Assembly: GCA_035471925.1 (NCBI GenBank)
Contig: DATIPO010000065.1
Coordinates: 12,088 to 76,087, forward strand
DNA from: JANQFM01 sp035471925
GTDB lineage: Bacteria; Acidobacteriota; UBA6911; RPQK01; DATIPO01
Reading direction: 5' to 3'
DNA: 64,000 nucleotides
The translations under genes were made by a program, and so were the position numbers. Below, in pieces: positions 33,501-41,235 of this stretch. Position 1 is the first letter of the stretch. Each line of letters begins with the position of its first letter. The notes under the pieces are model-generated. The model did no database searches, was not told the origin of the DNA, and saw nothing but the letters and a program-made list of their open reading frames with translations.

Positions 33501-34628
33501 ATGAAGTGGCTACGAGTCCGAATTCGTGAACATGAAGTGGGGCTGCGGTTCCGTTACGGTAACTTCGACCGGCTCTTGAAGCCGGGCGCGTACTGGAACT
33601 TCGGCGCCTTGCTGGGCGTCAGCCGAATCGAGGTGGTCAACCGCCTGCGGACGCGCTTCCAGCATGAACTCTTGGATCTCATCACCCGTCGGGAGGAGGT
33701 CGAGAAGGACCTCCTGATCGTCCGCCTGGGCGAGCGTCAGCGCGCCTTGCTGTGGCAGGACGGCCGGCTGGCCGAGATCCTGGGACGCGGGCTGCACGCC
33801 TTTTGGCGCCAGCCCTACGAACTGAAGGTCGAGATCTTCGAGATCGACGAGTTTTGGTTCCGTCACCCCAAGCTGGAATCGATTGTCGCCTCTCCCTTCG
33901 GGAAGGTCTTCCTGGAGAGCATCCAGGTCGACTCCAACCAGACGGGGCTGTTCTTCCGCGACGGACGTATGTTGGAGCCGCTGCAAGCGGGCCTGCACGT
34001 CTACTGGAAGGAGACCGGCCGCGTCCGCTTCCAGATCGTCGATCTGCGTGAGCAGGTGGCCGAAGTGGCGGGTCAGGAGATCATGACCTCCGATAAGGTC
34101 ACCTTGCGCGTCAACCTGGTTGTGACCTACCAGGTGACCGATCCGCTCAAGGCGGCCAGCGTGGTCAGCGACTACCAGCAGTCTCTCTACCGGGAGGCTC
34201 AGTTGGTGCTGCGGGCTGCGGTGGGGACGCGCAAGATCGACGCTTTGCTGGCCGATAAGGAATCGGTGGGCGGAGAGGTCCGAAAGGCCCTGTCCCGCCG
34301 GGCCGAGACTTTCGGCGTGGCCGTGCGTACGGTGGGTTTGCGCGACATCGTCCTGCCGGGCGACATGAAGCTGATCCTCAACCAGGTCATCGAAGCCCAG
34401 AAGCAGGCCGAAGCCAACCTGGTGCGGCGCCGCGAGGAAACCGCAGCGGCTCGTAGCCAGGCCAACACGGCCAAGCTCCTGGCCTCCAACCCGCTGTTGG
34501 TGCGGATGAAGGAATTGGAAAGCCTGCAGGAAATCCTGGCCGGCACCAAGACCACCTTCATTCTGGGTTCCGGCGACCTCTCCGGGCAGATCCAATCTCT
34601 GCTCAAGTCCTCGGTGGAGGACGAATAA
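33501..34628 (+). CDS. Slipin (SPFH/band-7 protein) of the RNA-repair operon type
   Basis: A 375-residue protein. The SPFH core (about 140-310) includes DLREQVAEVAGQEIMTSDKV, YREAQLVLRAAVGTRKIDAL and LRDIVLPGDMK; the tail has EAQKQAEANLVRRREETAA and ends hydrophilic. The N-terminal 170 residues carry three copies of an E/Q-GL-F/W-R/Q-D/YGR-LL-PG-H/Y-W-like motif (about 7-33, 74-102, 142-169). This N-terminal architecture is what I know from slipins in RtcR-controlled RNA-repair operons, not from ordinary membrane slipins; no N-terminal TM hairpin is present. AAGGAG lies eight bases before the ATG. A GGGGACCG/CGGTCCCC hairpin (34637-34663) follows the gene. Confidence 0.88.
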   Translation: MKWLRVRIREHEVGLRFRYGNFDRLLKPGAYWNFGALLGVSRIEVVNRLRTRFQHELLDLITRREEVEKDLLIVRLGERQRALLWQDGRLAEILGRGLHAFWRQPYELKVEIFEIDEFWFRHPKLESIVASPFGKVFLESIQVDSNQTGLFFRDGRMLEPLQAGLHVYWKETGRVRFQIVDLREQVAEVAGQEIMTSDKVTLRVNLVVTYQVTDPLKAASVVSDYQQSLYREAQLVLRAAVGTRKIDALLADKESVGGEVRKALSRRAETFGVAVRTVGLRDIVLPGDMKLILNQVIEAQKQAEANLVRRREETAAARSQANTAKLLASNPLLVRMKELESLQEILAGTKTTFILGSGDLSGQIQSLLKSSVEDE

Positions 34629-34789
34629 TCGCGTCCGGGGACCGTCCAAACCGGGCGGTCCCCTGGCAGATCGATGGTTCCTGTTATGCTGATCGGCGGT
34701 TCCGTTTTCAGACCTGTCTTCCGGCCGATTCGGAAGAAACGAGGCCGCTATGTTTGGTTTCGTCCAGACCCTTGGTTAAAATTCGGGCC

Positions 34790-36142
34790 ATGGACGAGGC
34801 GCTGACCGCTCACCGCTTCCACTTCGCCTTTACGGTGGCCTACCACTACATCTTTCCCCAACTGACCATGGGGCTTTCGCTGCTGATTCTGGTGCTCAAG
34901 ACCATGCACCTCCGCGGCGACCAGGAGGCCGGCCGCGCGGCCCGTTTCTGGATCAAGATCCTCGCCATCTCCTTCGTCATGGGGGTCGTCACCGGCATCC
35001 CCATGGAATTCCAGTTCGGCACCAACTGGAGCCGCTTTTCCCAGGCCGCCGGGGGCGTGATAGGACAGACGCTGGCCATGGAAGGCGTCTTCGCCTTTTT
35101 TCTGGAGTCGGCTTTTCTCTACGTGTTGGTCTTTCAGGAGAAGCGTCTCAGCGCCCGGGGCCATTGGACGGCCGCCTTGCTTGTTTTCATCGGCACTTGG
35201 CTAAGCGGGTTCTTCATCACCTGCACCAACGCCTGGATGCAGCATCCTGTGGGCTACCGGGTCACCTCTGGAGGCGTGATCGAACTGGAGAGCCTGACGG
35301 CCATGCTGACCAATCCCTGGGCTTTTGCCGAGTACAGCCATACCATGATCGGATCGGTCATCACGGCCAGTTTCACCATGGCCTCCATCGGGGCTTTCTA
35401 CCTGCTGCGCGGCCAGCATGAGAGGGTGGCTCGGCGCTTTGTCTCGGTGGCCGTTGTGGCGGGATTGATCGCCAGCATCACGGCCGCCTTTCCCACCGGG
35501 GACATCCAAGCCAAGATGGTCCACCGCCATCAGCCGGTCACTTTCGCGGCCATGGAAGGTCACTTCAAGACCGAGGAGGGCGCCGGATTGGTCCTGGTGG
35601 GACAGCCCGACTTGGAGGAGATGGAACTCGACAACCCCATCGTCCTGCCCCGCATCCTGTCTTTTCTCACCCACGCCCGCTGGGACTCGGAGATCACAGG
35701 ACTTACCGACTTTCCCCGCGAGGAGTGGCCCGACAACGTGGCCCTGCTTTATTACGCCTATCACATCATGGCTGGACTGGGGACCATCTTCATCGCCACC
35801 ATGCTGGCCGGCGCCTTCTTCTTGTGGCGCGGGACCCTGGCCCGCCAGCGATGGTTGCTGTGGATCTTGCTGCTCTCCTTGCCCCTGCCCTTCATCGCCA
35901 ACACCGCCGGCTGGATGACCGCCGAACTGGGACGCCAGCCCTGGCTCATCCACGGGCTGATGCGCACCGCCGAGGGCTATTCCAGCCATGTCTCAGCGGG
36001 CAACGCCCTCTTTACCCTGCTGGGCTTCATGGGGCTTTACGTAATGCTTTCGGCGCTCTTCTTCTTCACTACCACCCGCATCATCGCCGCCGGACCGGAC
36101 GAGGCGGTCGACGGAGCATCCCCAAGCGAGGTTGAAGACTGA
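34790..36142 (+). CDS. cydA: Cytochrome bd-type quinol oxidase subunit I
   Basis: A 450-residue membrane subunit of the bd oxidase, which reduces oxygen with quinol and does not pump protons. The N-terminus HRFHFAFTVAYHYIFPQLTM contains the heme-ligand His, with MEGVFAFFLESAFLYV and MQHPVGY after it, and GRQPWLIHGLMRT near the end. The quinol-binding loop is short, as in the cyanide-insensitive (CIO) type. The ATG at 34790 is chosen from the family start. Its stop overlaps the cydB ATG by one base. The assembly ABC transporter cydDC is not in the window. Confidence 0.96.
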   Translation: MDEALTAHRFHFAFTVAYHYIFPQLTMGLSLLILVLKTMHLRGDQEAGRAARFWIKILAISFVMGVVTGIPMEFQFGTNWSRFSQAAGGVIGQTLAMEGVFAFFLESAFLYVLVFQEKRLSARGHWTAALLVFIGTWLSGFFITCTNAWMQHPVGYRVTSGGVIELESLTAMLTNPWAFAEYSHTMIGSVITASFTMASIGAFYLLRGQHERVARRFVSVAVVAGLIASITAAFPTGDIQAKMVHRHQPVTFAAMEGHFKTEEGAGLVLVGQPDLEEMELDNPIVLPRILSFLTHARWDSEITGLTDFPREEWPDNVALLYYAYHIMAGLGTIFIATMLAGAFFLWRGTLARQRWLLWILLLSLPLPFIANTAGWMTAELGRQPWLIHGLMRTAEGYSSHVSAGNALFTLLGFMGLYVMLSALFFFTTTRIIAAGPDEAVDGASPSEVED

Positions 36143-37215
36143 TGGAAACGCTCTGGTTCTGCCTGCTGGCCTGGATGCTGGCCACTTACGTGGTCCTCGA
36201 CGGATTCGACCTGGGTGCCGGACTGCTGCACCCCTTCGTGGCCCGCACCGAGGCCGAGCGCCAACAGATCGTGCGCAGCTTGGGTCCCGTCTGGGACGGC
36301 AACGAAGTGTGGCTGCTGGCCGCCGGAGGAACCATGTTTCTGGCCTTCCCCACCTTGCTGGGCACGGCCTTCAGCGGATTCTATCTGCCGCTCATGATTG
36401 TCCTCTGGCTGCTCATCTTCCGGGCGCTGGGCATCGAGCTTCGCCACCAACTCCACGACTCGATGTGGACGCAGTTCTGGGATTATGCCTTCGCCGTCTC
36501 CAGCTTCTTGCTGGCCGTGTGTTTCGGCGCCGCCTTGGGCAACGTGGTGCGGGGCGTGCCTTTGGGTCCCGACGGGACTTTCTTCGAGCCGCTTTGGACC
36601 GACTTCAGGGTGGGTGCCCGAACCGGCATTCTCGACTGGTACACCGTCCTCATCGGACTCACCGCCGTCGCCGCCTTGGCTCAGCATGGCGCCTTGTGGC
36701 TGGCTTCCCGCACCGACGGGCCGGTGCAGGAGCGTTCTCGCCGGCTGGTTTCCCGGCTGTGGCCGCTGACCATCGTCTTGGCCCTGCTCACGACTATCGC
36801 CACCTTCTCCGTCCAGCCGTTGATCGTCCAAAGCCTCTCGGACCGTCCATGGGGAGTCGTCTTTGCCTTGTTGGCCGCCGGCGGACTGGCCGGCATCTAC
36901 GCCTTCCGCCGCCGCGCCGTCGCCGAGTCGACCGAGGAGTCCAAGCGCCGCGCCAGTCTGCGCGCCTTTCTCTCTTCGGCGGCCTTCCTCTACGGGATGC
37001 TGGCGTTGGTAGGCGTGGGCCTCTACCCCTACCTTCTGCCCGCCCGCGATCCGGCGCTGGGACTCACCGCTCAAACCGCCGCAGCCGGAGGCGCCGGACT
37101 CACGACTGCCCTCTATTGGTGGATCCCGGGCATGATCTTGGCCGTAGGCTATTTCACCTACCTCTACGGGTCGCTTCCCTCCTGCTTCTCCGTCCACGAC
37201 CCCGGAGAACACTGA
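36142..37215 (+). CDS. cydB: Cytochrome bd-type quinol oxidase subunit II
   Basis: A 357-residue partner of CydA with about eight or nine TM helices. Family signatures: YVVLDGFDLGAGLLHPF at the N-terminus, VWDGNEVWLLAAGGTMFLAFP, and a C-terminal WWIPGMILAVGYFTYLYGS. The start overlaps cydA (TGATG). No CydX-like small ORF is evident after it. Together the pair provides high-affinity aerobic respiration, consistent with a low-oxygen niche. Confidence 0.96.
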   Translation: METLWFCLLAWMLATYVVLDGFDLGAGLLHPFVARTEAERQQIVRSLGPVWDGNEVWLLAAGGTMFLAFPTLLGTAFSGFYLPLMIVLWLLIFRALGIELRHQLHDSMWTQFWDYAFAVSSFLLAVCFGAALGNVVRGVPLGPDGTFFEPLWTDFRVGARTGILDWYTVLIGLTAVAALAQHGALWLASRTDGPVQERSRRLVSRLWPLTIVLALLTTIATFSVQPLIVQSLSDRPWGVVFALLAAGGLAGIYAFRRRAVAESTEESKRRASLRAFLSSAAFLYGMLALVGVGLYPYLLPARDPALGLTAQTAAAGGAGLTTALYWWIPGMILAVGYFTYLYGSLPSCFSVHDPGEH

Positions 37216-37316
37216 GGAATGAACCCGCTGGGTGCGGGGCAGACCGCATCCTGCAAGAGCGACGGGGGCCCTCCGTCGAAGCGTCAGCTCGGCACCCTAC
37301 ATGGTAAGATCTCATC

Positions 37317-37517
37317 ATGGTCGGATCGATTTCGCATGACCGGCAGGAAGAGAGCCTGGAAGCCAAAGCGCGGTGGTTTCAATCGCTTGCGCTTGAGGAA
37401 CGGATGGAACTGCTGTGCGAATACACCGACCTCGTGCTGGAGAACAATCCCCGCGCCGCCGAGGTAGACCGTGCTCAACCGTCTTCAGACCGTGTTCGCG
37501 TCCTTACGCTCTCATGA
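37317..37517 (+). CDS. Small protein upstream of nucleotidyltransferase
   Basis: A 66-residue hydrophilic protein with AKARWFQSLALEERMELLCE and LVLENNPRAAE in its middle. Short helical proteins of this pattern are often encoded directly before stand-alone nucleotidyltransferases, which suggests a two-gene module. It overlaps the next gene by 47 nt in another frame. A TAAGAT hexamer (37305-37310) lies just seven bases before the ATG and there is no Shine-Dalgarno, so the transcript may be leaderless. Confidence 0.6.
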   Translation: MVGSISHDRQEESLEAKARWFQSLALEERMELLCEYTDLVLENNPRAAEVDRAQPSSDRVRVLTLS

Positions 37518-37923
37518 TGTCCGCTACTTGATCATCGGAGGCATCGCCGCAGTGCTGCACGGCGTCCCCCGGGCGACTTTCGACTTGGACATTCTGATCG
37601 AGGCCAGCCGGGAGAATGCCGAGGCCCTCCTCGATGCACTCCGCGAAGCTGGCCTCGGAACAGCCAACCTGATCGATTCTGAAGAGCTTCTGGATAACGA
37701 AATCACTGTTTTTAAAGACCGAATGAGGATCGATGTCCTAACCGCAGCACCCGGTATCCGTTTCGCCGAGGCGTGGGCGCGACGCGAGGTTATGCAATAC
37801 AGGAAGCAGGAGTTGAACGTGGCGTCACGTCACGACGTCATCGCTTCAAAGAAAGCAGCCGGCCGCGCCAAAGACTTGGAGGATGCTCGAATCCTCAGCC
37901 TTGGCGATGACAGGCCGACCTGA
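37471..37923 (+). CDS. Nucleotidyltransferase domain protein
   Basis: A 150-residue minimal nucleotidyltransferase-fold protein. The motif YLIIGGIAAVLHGVPRATFD followed by DLDILIE supplies the GG..V/A and the DxD of the family, and the last third is helical with ASKKAAGRAKDLEDAR. The KDLEDAR ending is typical of the DUF6036-type or MNT-like proteins. Some of these act in toxin-antitoxin modules, others tailor small substrates. The overlapping upstream 66-residue gene suggests a paired system, which I cannot confirm. Confidence 0.8.
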   Translation: MLNRLQTVFASLRSHDVRYLIIGGIAAVLHGVPRATFDLDILIEASRENAEALLDALREAGLGTANLIDSEELLDNEITVFKDRMRIDVLTAAPGIRFAEAWARREVMQYRKQELNVASRHDVIASKKAAGRAKDLEDARILSLGDDRPT

Positions 37924-37947
37924 CCTGATCTTCTTGCCCCCCACCCA

Positions 37948-39204
37948 CTACTGCTGCTCGGCGGACACTTCCAGACTGCGGCTGGCCAAGACTTCGCGCT
38001 TGCGCACGTAGCGGACCTCGTATTGGCCGGGGGCGCTGGGAGCGAAGAGCGTAGCCGGGTTGCCGGCACTGCTCAAGGCGCGGCTCTCGTAGGAGTTGGC
38101 CGGCTCGTCCTTCTTGGCGATGGCGATGAAGTCTCCTTGGTCGTTGGGTCCCGTCCAAGTCACTTCGATCGTTGAACTGGGCGCCGCCTTTTCGGGAGCG
38201 TCCAGGCTGGCGCTGATGGGTTTCACCAGCAGGGGACGTTTGGCCAAAGTCTGCTTGGACTGCGACAGCACATAGCGGATTTCATACTGGCCCGGCGTCT
38301 CAGGCCCGCGCACGGTGAGAGGGCTGCCTTGGCGCGTGTACGTGTATTTCCCTGATGTGCCCTCGGGACTGCCCGACTCCACTATGGCGATGTAGTCGTT
38401 GTGGTTGTCGGGGCCCGTCCAGGTCACTTCGACCGGCACCTCCACCATGCTCTCTTCTGGCGCGGTCAAGCTGGCTTCCACAGCCGTCACCTCGATGGGA
38501 ACGCTGGCCAGCGTGCGCTTGGACTGCGACATCACATAGCGGACTTCATAATCGCCCGGCGTTTCCGCGGCTCGGATTTCCAAGGGACTGCCTCTGCGGG
38601 TGTAGGTGTAGTCCTCATGCGCGCCTTCGTCCGCAGCGGCGGGGACCACCGTGATGTAGTCGTTGTGATTGTCGGGACCCGTCCAGGTCACCGCGAAAGT
38701 GGCCCCTGCCCCCACCTGCTCAGGAGCCTCCAACGTGGCCTCCACCTCCGTCACGGTCAAGGGGGCGCTGACCAGCGTTTCCTTGGTGGCGTTGGACACG
38801 TAGCGGACTTCGTACTCGCCGGGACTCTCGGAAACCGTCAACTCCAGAGGAGTGCCGTTGCGCGTGTAAGTGTAGTCTTGATGGGTGCCCTGTGCGGCGC
38901 CCTTCTCGACCACCGTGATGTAGTCGTTTTTTTCGTCCGGCCCCGTCCAGGCCACTTGAATGGCCGATCCCGCCGGAGCTTCCGCGGGCGTCTCAAGAGT
39001 CGCCTCCTCGCCCTCGGTGGTCACGGATTCCACTTGGGCGGGCGCGTCCGCCGAGTCGGACGGTGCATCTGACGGGGTGCCTTCGCCAGAAGTCGCCTCG
39101 GACCCAGCTCCCGCCTCGGCTTCCTCGGCGGGCTCTCCTCCGCCGCAGGCCGAGAAAACCAGAACCGCGGCACACAAAAGAACAACACAGCGCAACTTAG
39201 TCAT
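37948..39204 (-). CDS. Lipoprotein with four tandem Ig-like repeats
   Basis: A 418-residue predicted lipoprotein: lipobox FSAC with the acylated Cys at 20, an acidic Ala/Glu/Ser/Thr linker to about residue 65, then four repeats of about 87 residues. Each repeat has AWTGP or TWTGP, NDYI, a TYTR turn (lost in the fourth), and PG.YE.RYV. The fourth repeat is the most diverged. Similar repeats are seen in secreted proteins with VWA domains, here without one. It is probably an envelope adhesion or structural protein. Confidence 0.85.
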   Translation of the reverse strand: MTKLRCVVLLCAAVLVFSACGGGEPAEEAEAGAGSEATSGEGTPSDAPSDSADAPAQVESVTTEGEEATLETPAEAPAGSAIQVAWTGPDEKNDYITVVEKGAAQGTHQDYTYTRNGTPLELTVSESPGEYEVRYVSNATKETLVSAPLTVTEVEATLEAPEQVGAGATFAVTWTGPDNHNDYITVVPAAADEGAHEDYTYTRRGSPLEIRAAETPGDYEVRYVMSQSKRTLASVPIEVTAVEASLTAPEESMVEVPVEVTWTGPDNHNDYIAIVESGSPEGTSGKYTYTRQGSPLTVRGPETPGQYEIRYVLSQSKQTLAKRPLLVKPISASLDAPEKAAPSSTIEVTWTGPNDQGDFIAIAKKDEPANSYESRALSSAGNPATLFAPSAPGQYEVRYVRKREVLASRSLEVSAEQQ

Positions 39205-39440
39205 AAATCACCTTCCCTAGGCTCTAGCGATGTCTGAAAAATCTGCAAGTGCACAGTGTATCGGGCGGAACCCCGTCCGGCAAAGTCCCCTTACCCAGAC
39301 TCACCGCGTCAAGATTCGCTGAAACCGATGAAGGACGAAATGCCGGGGCCCTAGGTTGCCTCGATCCGGCCCATTCCGAATCCCGCCGACAGAGACAAGG
39401 AATTGTCGGCCTGGGAGCGCTTTCTCGCATCTCACAGCGG

Positions 39441-39980
39441 ATGAGACCGAGTCGGATCGTTGGCGCTTGTCTTTTTCTGCTTCTCTTCCATGGATGCCGA
39501 CTGCTGCTCCATCCCCATGGCGGGCGTGGGTCAACCAAGTCAGATGTTGCCCTTGTCCAGATCCAAGAATTGGCTGGGGCCCTGGAGCTCTTCCACTTCG
39601 ACACTGGACGCTATCCCACAAGCGAAGAAGGGCTGAAGGCATTGATCGACGGCCGAGGCACTGAAGGCTGGATGGGCCCATACCTGAACAAGGAGAGTTT
39701 GCCGGCCGATCCTTGGGGCAGCGACTACATCTATCGTCGTCCTGGTCGTTCAGGGGACTATGACTTGATGAGTCTGGGGGCCGACGGCCAAGCGGGCGGC
39801 GTCAGGGAAGGCGCCGATATCATTCTGGGCCAGCCATGGCCGCCCGATCCTCCCGTCTGGCGTCAGTTGTTGGGCTGGCGGTGGTGGATTCTCCACTCTG
39901 TCCTCCTTCTGCTCTATTTCCTGACAACAGCGACGGTCGCGGCTTGCACCCGTCCCCGGGTACATCCCCCTCCTGCATGA
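39441..39980 (+). CDS. Orphan GspG-like pseudopilin domain with membrane tail
   Basis: A 179-residue protein. Residues 35-125 match the C-terminal domain of the type II secretion major pseudopilin GspG: IQELAGALELFHFDTGRYPT, EEGLKALI, GPYLNKESLPADPWGSDY and DYDLMSLGADGQAGG, which includes the calcium-binding loop. The prepilin N-methylation helix is missing; instead there is a short hydrophobic leader ending HGC, and the C-terminus has a TM helix (about 147-168). No other T2SS gene is nearby. The start ATG at 39441 has no clear Shine-Dalgarno. Confidence 0.75.
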   Translation: MRPSRIVGACLFLLLFHGCRLLLHPHGGRGSTKSDVALVQIQELAGALELFHFDTGRYPTSEEGLKALIDGRGTEGWMGPYLNKESLPADPWGSDYIYRRPGRSGDYDLMSLGADGQAGGVREGADIILGQPWPPDPPVWRQLLGWRWWILHSVLLLLYFLTTATVAACTRPRVHPPPA

Positions 39981-40054
39981 TCGGGGACCGGACCAACCGG
40001 GTAGGGGCGCAACGTGTTCGCGGCGGCTCGACGGGCGGGGTGGTTTGGGGCACA

Positions 40055-41161
40055 ATGCGCTACGGCGTTGTCATGCAAACCTCCACTCTAAAGGCCTATG
40101 TGCTGCCGGGACTCGTTTTTCAGTCCGTCGTCATCGCCGGGGGCTACGGCACGGGACGCGAGCTGGCCGAGTTTTTTCTCTTTCATGGGCCCATGGAAGG
40201 GCTGATGGGCATGCTGCTGGTTTCGACGGTGCTGTGGTCGCTGGTCTGCGCCGCAACCTTTGAGTTCGCCCGCGCCTTCCAGGCCTACGACTACCGCCGC
40301 TTCTTCCAGCATCTGCTGGGGCGCGGCTGGATAGCCTTTGAAATCTGCTACCTGATTCTGCTGCTGCTGGTGCTGGCCGTGATCGCCTCGGCGGCGGGCA
40401 GCATTCTCCAGGAAACCTTTGGACTGCATTACTTGGCCGGAGTGGTGGGGATCATGCTGGCCGTCGGATTCCTCGTCTTCAAGGGCAGTTCCGCCATCGA
40501 AGGCTTTCTCTCGGTGTGGTCGCTGGTGCTCTACCTGATGTACGCGGCCTTTCTGGCGGCCTGCTTTTGGTATTTCGGCGACCATATTCGAGAATCCTTT
40601 CAGACCCAGCCCCAAGGATGGGGATGGGTCGTCGGCGGGGTCAAATACGCGGCCTACAACCTGGGCGTGATTCCGGCCGTGCTCTTCGTTATTCGCCACC
40701 TCAAGACCCGACGCCAGGCGCTGGGAGCTGGAATGCTGGCCGGCCCCATCGCCATGATGCCGGGGCTCTTTTTCTACTTGGCCATGGCCTCGCAGTATCC
40801 CGAGGTGCTGGAGCGTCCGGTGCCCGCCAACGCCCTGCTGGAGTCGCTGGGATCTCCGCTCTTCCAGATCGCTTTCCAGGTGGTCCTCTTCGGGACCCTG
40901 ATCGAGACCGGCAGCGGCATGATCCACGCGGTCAATGAGCGTGTTTCAAACCTGCTCCAGGAGCGCCGAAAAGTCATGCCGTCCTGGCAGCGCTTCACCC
41001 TGGGAGTCGGGCTGCTTTTTCTGGGCGCGCTGATCGCCCAATACGGCCTTATCGGACTCATCGCCCAAGGCTACGGGACCATCACTTGGGGCTTCCTGCT
41101 CATCTACGTCATACCCATCCTCACCTGGGGAATCATCAAGCTTCGCCGAGAGGCGTCCTGA
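40055..41161 (+). CDS. YkvI-like APC-superfamily membrane protein
   Basis: A 368-residue protein with about ten TM helices. The N-terminal segment AGGYGTGRELAEFFLF resembles the GAGFATGREI motif of Bacillus YkvI, a putative sodium-coupled transporter in the APC superfamily. No substrate can be inferred. The frame stays open upstream; ATG at 40055 has GGGG four bases ahead, while ATG at 40073 fits the family start better. It is convergent with the metalloprotease-like gene at 41236. Confidence 0.75.
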   Translation: MRYGVVMQTSTLKAYVLPGLVFQSVVIAGGYGTGRELAEFFLFHGPMEGLMGMLLVSTVLWSLVCAATFEFARAFQAYDYRRFFQHLLGRGWIAFEICYLILLLLVLAVIASAAGSILQETFGLHYLAGVVGIMLAVGFLVFKGSSAIEGFLSVWSLVLYLMYAAFLAACFWYFGDHIRESFQTQPQGWGWVVGGVKYAAYNLGVIPAVLFVIRHLKTRRQALGAGMLAGPIAMMPGLFFYLAMASQYPEVLERPVPANALLESLGSPLFQIAFQVVLFGTLIETGSGMIHAVNERVSNLLQERRKVMPSWQRFTLGVGLLFLGALIAQYGLIGLIAQGYGTITWGFLLIYVIPILTWGIIKLRREAS

Positions 41162-41235
41162 GTTTGGCTGACTCGTAGGAGGTAAGGCAACAGGGGGGCG
41201 AAATCGTAATGGACGAGGTCGAATCGAGGTTGCGA

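Noticed and set aside
32540..34660. Searched for RtcB, RtcA, RtcR or Ro60/TROVE genes near the slipin
   Set aside because: None is present in the window, so a full RNA-repair operon cannot be claimed; nor is a sigma-54 promoter seen.
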